Assembly (NCBI GenBank): GCA_035493835.1
Contig: DATJHO010000032.1
Coordinates: 1 to 22,228 of the forward strand
Reading direction: 5' to 3'
Source of the DNA: DASZTU01 sp035493835
GTDB taxonomy: Bacteria; Pseudomonadota; Alphaproteobacteria; Rhizobiales; Devosiaceae
DNA length: 22,228 nt
In this document: in pieces, positions 14,575-21,641 of the stretch
How the letters are laid out: the number at the start of each line of letters is the position of its first letter
Numbering within the stretch: the stretch's first letter is position 1
The notes under the pieces: model-generated
The model's database searches: none
The model's input: only the letters and a program-made list of their open reading frames with translations
Told to the model about the DNA's origin: nothing
Position numbers and translations under genes: made by a program

Positions 14575-14796
14575 GCGGCGATCGCGCAGCGCGGGATCCG
14601 CCGCCCTTCGGCTGCTCGCGCTGCGGCACCGGCGAGATGCTGCGCGTCGATCTGCGCGCGATTGTCGCTGAGGCGGGGTTGGATCATGGGCCCGAACCGG
14701 CGGCCGGCGGGTGCTCAACGGCATCTCCTGCATTTTGCGGACCGCTCGCCCTGGCGCGACCCGCCGGAGCGCTACGGGGCTTACACCACCGCCTAA
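14575..14796 (+). pseudogene. Possible broken small zinc-ribbon protein gene
   Basis: One frame reads DPPPFGCSRCGTGEMLRV then DLRAIVAEAGLDHG with strong third-position G/C, and a CxxC that looks like half of a zinc ribbon. From about 14690 the coding-like signal passes to another frame, which reads HFADRSPWRDPPERYGAYTTA and ends at TAA (14794-14796). Neither part alone has a convincing start and ribosome binding site. I infer a small protein of about 70 residues disrupted by an indel. I do not recognise a named family, and chance coding-like bias in GC-rich DNA is not excluded. Confidence 0.3.
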
Positions 14797-14949
14797 AAAC
14801 TTACGGGCGGGGCCGGTCATCCAAGGCAAAACCTGTTCAGCGAACCCGAACGGTGGGTTTCAAACAACAGGGCGTGATCCGCCTGTCCTGGACGGACGCT
14901 TAGGGATAGTCGTTTGGCGCCGGCGCAACGCGGGCCGGCCTGGCAGTGC

Positions 14950-14964
14950 ATAGGGCTTCCCTAT
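14950..14964. promoter_or_regulatory. 15-bp palindrome upstream of the quinoprotein gene
   Basis: ATAGGG-CTT-CCCTAT is a perfect 6-bp inverted repeat with a 3-base centre, about 110 bases before the quinoprotein ATG. Its size and place suit a dimeric regulator such as a NarL/FixJ-type protein, but nothing in the sequence identifies the binder. Confidence 0.35.
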
Positions 14965-15018
14965 TCTGACATGGTCTTGCGCGAGCGCCGGGCGGGCTCA
15001 AGCGGAGCTCTACCGATC

Positions 15019-15054
15019 TCGTTTGTTCGATCGCGAGTGCGATCGAACAAACGA
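15019..15054. promoter_or_regulatory. Large perfect inverted repeat just ahead of the quinoprotein RBS
   Basis: Left arm TCGTTTGTTCGATCGC (15019-15034) and right arm GCGATCGAACAAACGA (15039-15054) are perfect reverse complements of 16 bases around GAGT. The arm ends five bases before the AAAGGA ribosome binding site of the next gene. As DNA it could be an operator; as RNA it would make a very stable 5' UTR hairpin that leaves the binding site free, able to protect the transcript or block upstream read-through. Confidence 0.75.
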
Positions 15055-15073
15055 ACTTAAAGGAAAATACCAA

Positions 15074-16687
15074 ATGACGAATTCGACTGTGCCGCGCGCA
15101 CGGAAGGCGAACTTCTGCGCTGTCGTTGCCCCCATGGGGCTGGCAGCGCTCGCCGGGGCAATGGCCGCCTTGCTTGCGGGGACGGCGGTGTTTGCAGCCG
15201 ACGCTTCGGCAGGCGCCGCCAACCTCGGTGTCCCGGTCCAAGCGGACTGGGTTAGCGGTGGGCAGAACAACCAGAACACCCGGTACGCCGCGGGCGAGCA
15301 CACTATCAACGCCGACAATGTGGGCACCTTGAAGCCCAAATGGACCTTTACGACTGCCGGCGACGTCTCCGCCACGGCGACCGTGGTCAACGGGGTTGCC
15401 TATGTTCCGGACTGGGGCGGCAAGCTCTGGGCCATCGACACCAAGACCGGCAAGGCCATCTGGTCGGATGATGTCGGCCAGCTCACCGGCGAGACCGGTG
15501 CGGCCTCGCGCTCAAGCCCGGCCTACGCCAACGGCGTGCTGGTGTTCGGCACCGGCAATCTCATGACCGAGGGGCTGGGCACTGCGTACGAGTTCGCGGT
15601 CGATGCCGAGACCGGCAAAGTGCTTTGGAAGACGGTAGTCGACCCCCAGAACGTCGCTATCGTGACCGGCGGTGCAACGATCGATAACGGCATCGTCTAT
15701 GTCGACGTGTCGTCCAAGACCGAACACACCAACGTCACTCCGACCTTCCGCGGCTCGGTCGACGCGCTTGATCTCAAGACCGGCAAGATCCTGTGGAAGA
15801 CCTACATGGTGCCCGAGGGCTTCAACGGTGCAGCTGTGTGGAGCACTCAGCCGGCAATCGACCACAAAACCGGGCTAATCTACGTTACCACCGGCAACAG
15901 CTACTCCGTTCCAGCCGGCTACTGCGTCAACCCGGGGGATACCAACTGCAAAGCATTGCCTGACGATAACTACATCGACAGCATCGTGGCACTGGACATG
16001 AAGACGGGCAAGGTCGCCTGGGCCCACAGCACCCTGCGCGCCGACACCTGGACCATGGCCGACCCCAATTCGTCGCCCGACTTCGACTTTGGCGATGGGG
16101 CGCAGCTGTTCACCACCATGATCGACGGCAAGGCGACCGAACTGGTTGGTGCCGGCCAGAAGAGCGGCATGTACTATGCCCTCGACGCGGCCACCGGCAA
16201 GGAGATCTGGGCGACCCAGGCCGGCCCCGGCGGCGTGCTTGGCGGCATCGAGTGGGGCACTGCCACCGATGGCCAGCGCATCTATGCCGCGATCACCAAT
16301 GGCAGCCACAAGTCATATACCTACACGACCTATGACGGGCAGAAGAAGACCACCACCGGCGGCCTGTTCGTGGCGCTCGATGCCGCCACCGGCAAGACCG
16401 TCTGGCAGACTGCCGCTCCCGAGGCCCAGAAGTACATCACCGACGGCTTCCTCTCCGCGGCCAATGGCGTTGTCTATTCGGGCTCCTCGGGCGGCAATTT
16501 CTATGCCCTTGACGCCAGGACCGGCGAGGTCAAATGGGCCTTCGGCAGCGGCGGCGCGGTCTGGTCGGGCGCGGCAATCGTGAACGGCACCGTTTACTGG
16601 GGCAGCGGCTACGACACCCGGGAGCGCAAGCTGCCGTATGACGGCAACAACAACCAGTTCTACGCCTTCTCGCTGAACGGCAACTGA
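15074..16687 (+). CDS. Secreted PQQ-binding beta-propeller dehydrogenase, PVA-dehydrogenase-like
   Basis: Predicted periplasmic quinoprotein of 537 residues. A long Sec signal peptide (basic RARK, then a hydrophobic stretch) ends around GTAVFA|ADA (about residue 41). The mature chain starts with VSGGQNNQNTRYAAGEHTI and KPKWTFTTAGDVSATATVVNG, the opening of polyvinyl-alcohol-dehydrogenase-like PQQ enzymes. It contains repeated propeller blades of the form ALD..TGK..W (AIDTKTGKAIW, ALDLKTGKILW, ALDMKTGKVAW, ALDAATGKEIW, ALDAATGKTVW, ALDARTGEVKW). No CxxCH haem site is present, so it would need a separate cytochrome c. Start ATG 15074 follows AAAGGA; the frame extends upstream to 15023, inside the inverted repeat. 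A strong terminator follows, so it is monocistronic. The alcohol substrate is not determinable from the sequence. Confidence 0.88.
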   Translation: MTNSTVPRARKANFCAVVAPMGLAALAGAMAALLAGTAVFAADASAGAANLGVPVQADWVSGGQNNQNTRYAAGEHTINADNVGTLKPKWTFTTAGDVSATATVVNGVAYVPDWGGKLWAIDTKTGKAIWSDDVGQLTGETGAASRSSPAYANGVLVFGTGNLMTEGLGTAYEFAVDAETGKVLWKTVVDPQNVAIVTGGATIDNGIVYVDVSSKTEHTNVTPTFRGSVDALDLKTGKILWKTYMVPEGFNGAAVWSTQPAIDHKTGLIYVTTGNSYSVPAGYCVNPGDTNCKALPDDNYIDSIVALDMKTGKVAWAHSTLRADTWTMADPNSSPDFDFGDGAQLFTTMIDGKATELVGAGQKSGMYYALDAATGKEIWATQAGPGGVLGGIEWGTATDGQRIYAAITNGSHKSYTYTTYDGQKKTTTGGLFVALDAATGKTVWQTAAPEAQKYITDGFLSAANGVVYSGSSGGNFYALDARTGEVKWAFGSGGAVWSGAAIVNGTVYWGSGYDTRERKLPYDGNNNQFYAFSLNGN

Positions 16688-16721
16688 CTGCCGCGCCCCA
16701 AATCGGGGCGGCGATGAACGG

Positions 16722-16759
16722 CAAAGGCCGGGTCGGCAGCGCGATCCGGCCTTTGTTTT
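16722..16759 (+). terminator. Rho-independent terminator of the quinoprotein gene
   Basis: CAAAGGCCGG (16722-16731) and CCGGCCTTTG (16746-16755) form a perfect 10-bp stem around a 14-base loop, followed by TTTT. It lies 35 bases after the stop. Confidence 0.88.
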
Positions 16760-17006
16760 GCGCGCTCCGGTATCGCGGGCTCGGCGAGAATGCATCCTTG
16801 CGGACTCGTTTAGAGCGGCGCGCGTCTGATTGAATCGCAGGGGATCTCCCGCGGTCGCTTTTGGATGCTCTTCTTTCACGCCGCGACGCCACTTCACACA
16901 CCAAGCTGGACGCGAACACTGGGGTGGGCCTCGCGACCTCGCACCGCCGGTCTGGATATCACAGTGCCGCCTTGCCAATCCGGTCTCGCTGCAGTTTGGT
17001 GCATCC
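16760..17006. other. Intergenic region before the pabB-pabC fusion
   Basis: The stretch from the quinoprotein stop to the fusion start is 319 bases; its first part carries the terminator. The remainder has an open frame continuous with the fusion gene back to 16830, but that extension has no family match and looks non-coding. The promoter should be here; no box is convincing by eye. Confidence 0.5.
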
Positions 17007-18797
17007 ATGATTGCTCCTGGCTCGATCTTCTTGCATGACGCCCTCGCGCCGGATGGCGAGAGCCTTCTCTTCACTTCGCCGATCGAAGAGCTGACGGCGT
17101 TTACGCCCGCGGAAGCGCTCGCGGCGCTTGACCGCATCGAGACAGCGAGAGCAGAGGGGTACTGGATCGCAGGCTATTTTGCGTATGAGCTCGGCTTGCT
17201 GTTCGAGGAACGGCTGCGACCGCTTTTACAGCAGCGCCCGGAACATCCGCTGCTCTGGCTGGGGCTCTACCGTGCCCCCAGAAGGCTGACCGTATCGGAA
17301 GCGTCGGACTATATCGAAGCCGAGGCCCAGGGCCTCTCCGGCAGCGCCGGGCAACTGGCCCTCGATATGGATATTGGCCAATACGGCCGCGCCTTCGACG
17401 CGATCAAGGCCTATATCGGGGCGGGCGACGCCTATCAGGTGAACCTTACCTTCCAAGCCCGTTTCACCCTCGATGGCGATGCCGTGGCGCTCTATCGCGA
17501 CCTTGCGCTGAAGCAGCCCGTGGCGTACGGCGCCTTGGTCGAGACCGGTGCCGAGACCATTCTCTCACGCTCCCCCGAACTCTTTGTCGAAAGTCGAAAT
17601 GGCCGTCTTTCGGCTCGCCCGATGAAAGGCACGCTTGCTCGCGGCCGTACCGTTGCCGAGGACGAAGCGGGCGTTGCCGCGCTTGCCGGTGACCCAAAAA
17701 GCCGTGCCGAAAACCTGATGATCGTCGATCTCCTGCGCAACGATCTCAGCCGCATCAGCGAAATTGGCAGCGTCACCGTCACCGACCTCTTCACCGTCGA
17801 AACCTACCGCACCCTGCACCAGATGACCTCCGGCATCACCGCGCGGATGAAGCCAGAAGTCACGCCGCTCGAGGCGATACGGAACCTCTTTCCCTGCGGC
17901 TCGGTCACCGGTGCCCCAAAAATTCGAGCTATGGAAATCATCCGCGAGCTCGAATCCGGTCCCCGCGGCGTCTACACCGGCTCGATTGGCTACATTGCCC
18001 CGAGCGGGGATTTCCGTTTCAACGTTGCCATCCGCACCGCCGTCATCGGCAAGGACGGTCAGGGTAAGGTCGGCATTGGCAGCGGCATCGTTGCGGATAG
18101 CGAACTTGCCGCCGAGTACAACGAGGCCCTGCTGAAGCTGAAATTCCTTACCGATCCGGTCGAACCCGTCGCGCTGATCGAGACGATGCTTTGGGAGCAG
18201 GACAAGGGTTTTTGGCTCTTGGATCGGCACGTTGAGCGCCTTCTGCTCTCCGCCCGCTATTTCAACATTGCAGCCGATGAGGCGAGCATTCGCCGCTTTG
18301 TTCAGGACAGTCTGCACGACTTCTCTGCGCCGCGGATGCGGGTGCGCCTGGTGCTGCACGAGCGCGATGGTTTGTCGGTCACGGCCGTGCCGCTGCCCGA
18401 GGCGGAAAACCACGTACCCTTCCGCTTCATCCTTGCCGAAGAGCGCGTGAATTCCAACAGTCCGCTGCTGTTTCACAAGACCACCAACCGGGCTTTCTAC
18501 GACGAACCGCGCAAGGCCGCAGCCGCTCGCCATGGCGTCGATGAAGTCGTGTTTCGCAACGAGCGAGACGAATTGACCGAGGGCTCCATCACCTCGATAT
18601 TTATCGAGCACGATGGTCAGTTGTTTACCCCGGCCCTCCAATCAGGGCTTCTGCCCGGAACGCTGCGGGCCGAGCTGCTGTCGACTGGCAGAGCCAGGGA
18701 GGCGGTTCTGACTGCCGCGAACCTGCAGACCGCCGAAAAGGTGTTTCTTGGCAATTCGGTGCGCGGCCTGATGGCCGCCACGCTCGTTACGCCTTAG
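17007..18797 (+). CDS. pabB: Aminodeoxychorismate synthase component I fused to 4-amino-4-deoxychorismate lyase-like domain
   Basis: Folate-pathway fusion of 596 residues making p-aminobenzoate from chorismate. The N-terminal two thirds is PabB: FAYELGL, GDAYQVNLTFQ, ARPMKGTLARG (the PIKGT-type Lys of aminodeoxychorismate synthases), NLMIVDLLRNDLSRI, ETYRTLHQMTSGI, PCGSVTGAPKIRAMEII and IGSGIVADS. From about residue 385 it becomes a class IV PLP lyase/aminotransferase domain: ETMLWEQDKGFWLLDRHVERL, LLFHKTTNRAFYD with the likely PLP lysine, DELTEGSITSIFI and GLLPGTLRAELL. The glutaminase partner PabA is not in the window. I choose ATG 17007 because the PabB homology begins there; the ribosome binding site is weak. 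Such fusions are known in Alphaproteobacteria. Confidence 0.93.
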   Translation: MIAPGSIFLHDALAPDGESLLFTSPIEELTAFTPAEALAALDRIETARAEGYWIAGYFAYELGLLFEERLRPLLQQRPEHPLLWLGLYRAPRRLTVSEASDYIEAEAQGLSGSAGQLALDMDIGQYGRAFDAIKAYIGAGDAYQVNLTFQARFTLDGDAVALYRDLALKQPVAYGALVETGAETILSRSPELFVESRNGRLSARPMKGTLARGRTVAEDEAGVAALAGDPKSRAENLMIVDLLRNDLSRISEIGSVTVTDLFTVETYRTLHQMTSGITARMKPEVTPLEAIRNLFPCGSVTGAPKIRAMEIIRELESGPRGVYTGSIGYIAPSGDFRFNVAIRTAVIGKDGQGKVGIGSGIVADSELAAEYNEALLKLKFLTDPVEPVALIETMLWEQDKGFWLLDRHVERLLLSARYFNIAADEASIRRFVQDSLHDFSAPRMRVRLVLHERDGLSVTAVPLPEAENHVPFRFILAEERVNSNSPLLFHKTTNRAFYDEPRKAAAARHGVDEVVFRNERDELTEGSITSIFIEHDGQLFTPALQSGLLPGTLRAELLSTGRAREAVLTAANLQTAEKVFLGNSVRGLMAATLVTP

Positions 18798-19165
18798 GCC
18801 GCAGTGCCACGATCCGGTGCCGGGGCACATCTGCCTGATGGGGGAGGGACCGTCTGCTGCCAAGGCGCCAAACATCAGGCCCAGGCGCTCGACCTTCGGG
18901 ACCCCTTCCTCATTCCACACGCGGTTGCGCTGAAGCCGAATGCTGTCAGCGTCGATTGTCCTGAACCACAACAGTTCTCGTTGAGCCCGTTCGCTGCTTG
19001 TAAATAGACGAATGCTCCCGGCGCCGATCCGCGTTTGCTAAACCTTTGATCATGCTGATCGAGGAGGAGGCACTTGACCACGCCGTTTCACACAAGTTCT
19101 CCGGTCCCCGACAGGGCCAAAGTGAAAATCAACATAGCTCATGGTCTTTTCGAGAGGCTAGCGGG
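18798..19165. other. Convergent intergenic region with repeat copy B
   Basis: A 368-base gap between the convergent pabB fusion and the reductase-Rid gene. On the minus strand an open frame (about 18800-18965) reads WFRTIDADSIRLQRNRVWN then KVERLGLMFGALA, which looks protein-like but has no start or recognised family. It may be a gene remnant. The right half holds repeat copy B and a 31-codon frame. No intrinsic terminator is obvious for either flanking gene. Confidence 0.45.
19015..19092 (+). repeat. Intergenic repeat element, copy B
   Basis: Third copy of the element: CTCCCGGCG, CGATCCGCG, TTTGCTAAAC, CTTTGATC, ATGC, TGATCG, AGGAGGAGGC, then TTGACCACGCCGTTTCACA. It matches copy A over the whole length apart from a two-base longer spacer before CTTTGAT. 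Unlike copies A and C it does not stand ahead of a recognisable gene; it lies between two convergent genes, which suggests a relic or an unrecognised transcript. Confidence 0.6.
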
Positions 19166-19169
19166 CTAA
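19074..19169 (+). other. 31-codon open frame after repeat copy B
   Basis: TTG 19074, preceded by an ideal GGAGGAGG four to five bases upstream, opens a frame of 31 codons ending in TAA (19167-19169). It begins (M)TTPFHTSSPVPDRAKVK. The equivalent place after repeat copy A begins (L)TAPFHRKACSK with CTG as first codon. The shared M/L-T-x-P-F-H start suggests both descend from one gene start. It is not a recognised protein and overlaps the end of the minus-strand gene by a few bases. Confidence 0.25.
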
Positions 19170-20641
19170 TGCTTTCCATCATCAACGATCGCTTCGGCCT
19201 CGATCTCGACCTCATAGTCACCGACCAGATTTCCTGCTTCGATCAGGGTGTTGGCCGGCAGGATGCCGTTGAACACGCGGCCGTGGGCGCGCGAAACTGC
19301 CTCCCAGTTCGAGACATCGCGCAGATAGACGCGGGTGCGCACCACATCCTCCATGCGGCCGCCCAGCGCCGAGATGGCGGCGCCGATCTTGTCGAGGATG
19401 TAGGTCGTCTGCGCGCCCGGATCGCCGGGCGCCACGATGCGGCTCGCGCCGTCCGTGGCAGTCGTTCCCGAGACCTTGATCGTGTCCTTGACCCGAACGG
19501 CACGGCTGTAGCCGGCGATCGGTTCCCACACGCTTCCCGAGGAGACGCGCAACCGATCGGCAAAGCCCGCGACCGTGGCGGCAGTATAGACCGAGGCGAT
19601 CTGCTGCAGATGGTGGCTGAGATCGCCCGAGGCCGTCAGATAGGGCGGGCGGCGATATTCGTCGCCGCAGTCGCCGGCAATGGGCGTCGTCGCGGCAAAG
19701 GCCTGCTCGAGCCGGGCGCTGTCTTCGTCGTCCAGCCGGAGGCCGAAGAGCTTGAGATTATCCGTGCGATGTTCGCTCTCGCTGATCCGGGCCCCGATGA
19801 TAGCCGCGGCGACGGCGTCGTGATCCAGCACCCAGCGGGTCGCGACGTTTGAGATGGACACTCCGTGCTTGCTGCCGATCTCGCCGGCCGCCCGCAGAAT
19901 TTCCTGGAACACGTCCCAGCCGCCGGCGACGTCGATGAAGCGCTTGTATTTCGAGTGGCTCCAATCGGAGAGGCTTTCCGGCTCACGCTTGCCCAGCCAT
20001 TTGTCGGAGAGAAAGCCGCCGCAAAGTGTGCCGTAGGCAAGGAGTTTTACGCCCTTGTCGCGGCAGAGCGTCGCAAGGTCGCCTGCGGCGCGGCGGTCAA
20101 TCAGTGAAAAAGAAACCTGGTTGGTGGCGATCGGTATGCCGTCGGCAAGCGCAAGGCGAAGATGGGCTGCGTCGAAATTGGTGAGGCCGATGGCGCCGAT
20201 CCGCCCCTCTTCTTTCAGTTGCGCCAGTTCGTGCAGGGCATCGAGCCATGCCGGGTGTTGAAACGTCCACCAATGGAACTGCAGCAGGTCGACCTTTTCG
20301 ACGCCGAGCCGATCGAGCCGCCCCTGAACGCCCTCGCGCACCACGTCGGCCGTCATCGGGCCCGGCTCAGGGCACCATTTGGTGAAGGCCAGCGGCCGGC
20401 GGCCGGGTTCTTTCCACCGCGCCAGCAGGCGCCCCGCGATCAGCTCCGCGCTGCCATAGTGGTCGGCCATGTCGAAGGTATCGAAGCCGGCCCTGGCGTA
20501 AGCCTCAAGCGCGTCGGCGCCCTTTTCGGAGTCGATGGTCATGCCGTCCTTTTCCAGGTCGGCAACCTGCCAGAGGCCGCAGATCAGCCGGCTGATATCG
20601 AGCCCATCGGAAAGGGTCAGGCGCTCAGGAGTTTCGGGCAT
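19166..20641 (-). CDS. Aldo/keto reductase fused to a Rid-family domain
   Basis: Two-domain protein of 491 residues. Residues 1 to about 330 are an NAD(P)H aldo/keto reductase barrel with a complete tetrad: Asp and Tyr in FDMADHYGSAE (D57, Y62), Lys in LAFTKWC (K88) and His in LLQFHWW (H123). NQVSFSLIDRR and VAAAIIGARISESEH are cofactor-side landmarks. The last about 120 residues form a YjgF/YER057c/UK114 (Rid) domain: GYSRAVRVKDTIKVSGTTAT, DVVRTRVYLRDVSNWEAV and PANTLIEAGNLVGDYEVEIEAEA. The RidA arginine that binds imine substrates (PAR-S/T) is Asn here, so it belongs with Rid groups lacking that residue. ATG 20641 overlaps the livM end by 17 bases. Coupling to a Liv transporter suggests it acts on the imported compound; the substrate is unknown. 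Confidence 0.9.
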   Translation of the reverse strand: MPETPERLTLSDGLDISRLICGLWQVADLEKDGMTIDSEKGADALEAYARAGFDTFDMADHYGSAELIAGRLLARWKEPGRRPLAFTKWCPEPGPMTADVVREGVQGRLDRLGVEKVDLLQFHWWTFQHPAWLDALHELAQLKEEGRIGAIGLTNFDAAHLRLALADGIPIATNQVSFSLIDRRAAGDLATLCRDKGVKLLAYGTLCGGFLSDKWLGKREPESLSDWSHSKYKRFIDVAGGWDVFQEILRAAGEIGSKHGVSISNVATRWVLDHDAVAAAIIGARISESEHRTDNLKLFGLRLDDEDSARLEQAFAATTPIAGDCGDEYRRPPYLTASGDLSHHLQQIASVYTAATVAGFADRLRVSSGSVWEPIAGYSRAVRVKDTIKVSGTTATDGASRIVAPGDPGAQTTYILDKIGAAISALGGRMEDVVRTRVYLRDVSNWEAVSRAHGRVFNGILPANTLIEAGNLVGDYEVEIEAEAIVDDGKH

Positions 20642-21641
20642 GGGGAGCTTTCTTGCTGTTTGGCTCGGCAGTCGGGCCGCCCGCGGCCGGCAGTTTGAGA
20701 AGGTGACGCGACACCACGCGGAGTTCGCCGAGGATGCCGCGCGGACGCAGGAGCAATATCGCGCAGAGAGCAACCCCGATCAGGACGATCTGCAAGGTGG
20801 CGGCGCGGGCTTGTTCCCCGGCCGGAAACACCGCTGCGACAAGGGCCGCCGATGCTGCCCAGATTGCCCAGACCAAGACCGCGCCGAGGATCGCTCCGCG
20901 ATTGTTGCCGGAGCCGCCCACGATCAGCATGGCCCAGACCTGGAAGGTAAGGATTGGCTGATAATTGTCCGGAGCGATGAAGCCGATGAAATGGGCCTGG
21001 ACGGCGCCGGCAAGTCCCATGATGCCGCCGCCCAGCGCAAAAGCCTGCAGCCGGAATTTTACCGCGTTCTTCCCGAGCGCCTGGGCTGCCGCTTCATCCT
21101 CGCGTATCGCCCGTAGGACCCGCCCCCACGGGCTCCGCGCCAGGCGTTCGAGCACGAAATAGAGCACGAGGACGAGTACGGCCAACACGCCGAAATTCAA
21201 CAGGCTGAACAGCAACGGATTGCCGGCGAACTCGCCAAAAGGCCGCGGGATGAAGCCGATGCCGAAGGGGCCGCCCGTCAGCCCTTGGAGATTGAGCGCG
21301 CACAATTGCACTGCCACCGCCACGCCGAAAGTAGCGATAGCCAGATAGTCGGAGCGGAGCCGGATGGTGAGCGCGCCGATGAGGAACGAGATGCCGCTCG
21401 TGACAAGCGCCCCCGCGACGCACCCGACGACGATCGGCAGGCCGAAGCCGCCGATCCGGCCAGCAGTCTCGGGCGTGGTGAGCAAGGCCGAGACATAGGC
21501 GCCGATGGCGACGAAGCCGGCGATGCCGACGTTAAAGACGCCGGTCTGGCCCCATTGCACGTTGAGGCCGAGGCACATGATGGCATAGGTCAGCGCAACG
21601 GTCAGAAAGAACGCCGCATAGCTGATGAGTTCGAGGTTCAT
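20625..21641 (-). CDS. livM: Branched-chain amino acid-type ABC transporter permease, LivM-like
   Basis: Inner-membrane permease of 338 residues, the usual LivM size. Hydrophobic segments run through the chain, with family landmarks LNVQWGQTGVFNVGIAGFVAIGAY, LRSDYLAIATFGVAVAVQLC, GGPFGIG, the cytoplasmic loop SPWGRVLRAIREDEAAAQALGKN, VKFRLQAFALGGGIMGLAGAV and VWAMLIVGGSGNNRGAILGA. The C-terminus ends GILGELRVV plus a hydrophilic tail. ATG 21641 overlaps the livH stop (ATGA), with GGAGGG in front. The frame continues upstream to 21719 but that part overlaps livH. LivM-type permeases also serve urea, amides, aromatic acids and other solutes, so the name does not fix the substrate. The binding protein and both ATPases lie outside the window. 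Confidence 0.93.
   Translation of the reverse strand: MNLELISYAAFFLTVALTYAIMCLGLNVQWGQTGVFNVGIAGFVAIGAYVSALLTTPETAGRIGGFGLPIVVGCVAGALVTSGISFLIGALTIRLRSDYLAIATFGVAVAVQLCALNLQGLTGGPFGIGFIPRPFGEFAGNPLLFSLLNFGVLAVLVLVLYFVLERLARSPWGRVLRAIREDEAAAQALGKNAVKFRLQAFALGGGIMGLAGAVQAHFIGFIAPDNYQPILTFQVWAMLIVGGSGNNRGAILGAVLVWAIWAASAALVAAVFPAGEQARAATLQIVLIGVALCAILLLRPRGILGELRVVSRHLLKLPAAGGPTAEPNSKKAPHARNS

Larger units (their letters stand above)
14388..15073. promoter_or_regulatory. Divergent intergenic region, sensor kinase to quinoprotein
   Basis: This 686-base gap holds no complete gene. It contains a broken zinc-ribbon gene (about 14575-14796), a 15-bp palindrome (14950-14964) and a large inverted repeat directly ahead of the quinoprotein gene (15019-15054). 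The promoters of both divergent units should lie here, but I cannot assign -35/-10 boxes with confidence. Confidence 0.5.

Noticed and set aside
14388..14687. N-terminal extension of the histidine kinase to 14687
   Set aside because: The extra 100 residues are Arg/Ala-rich without homology; GTG 14387 has a good ribosome binding site and leads directly into the first membrane segment.
14064..14903. 279-codon plus-strand frame spanning the kinase gene start and the intergenic region
   Set aside because: Its left half is antisense to the kinase; only a short piece around 14575-14690 looks coding, and that is reported as a possible relic.
17565..18641. 358-codon minus-strand open frame opposite the pabB fusion
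   Set aside because: Antisense shadow; no ribosome binding site and no recognisable domain.
17007..18797. pabB-pabC fusion as a novelty
   Set aside because: The fusion is a known arrangement in Alphaproteobacteria and all key motifs are present.
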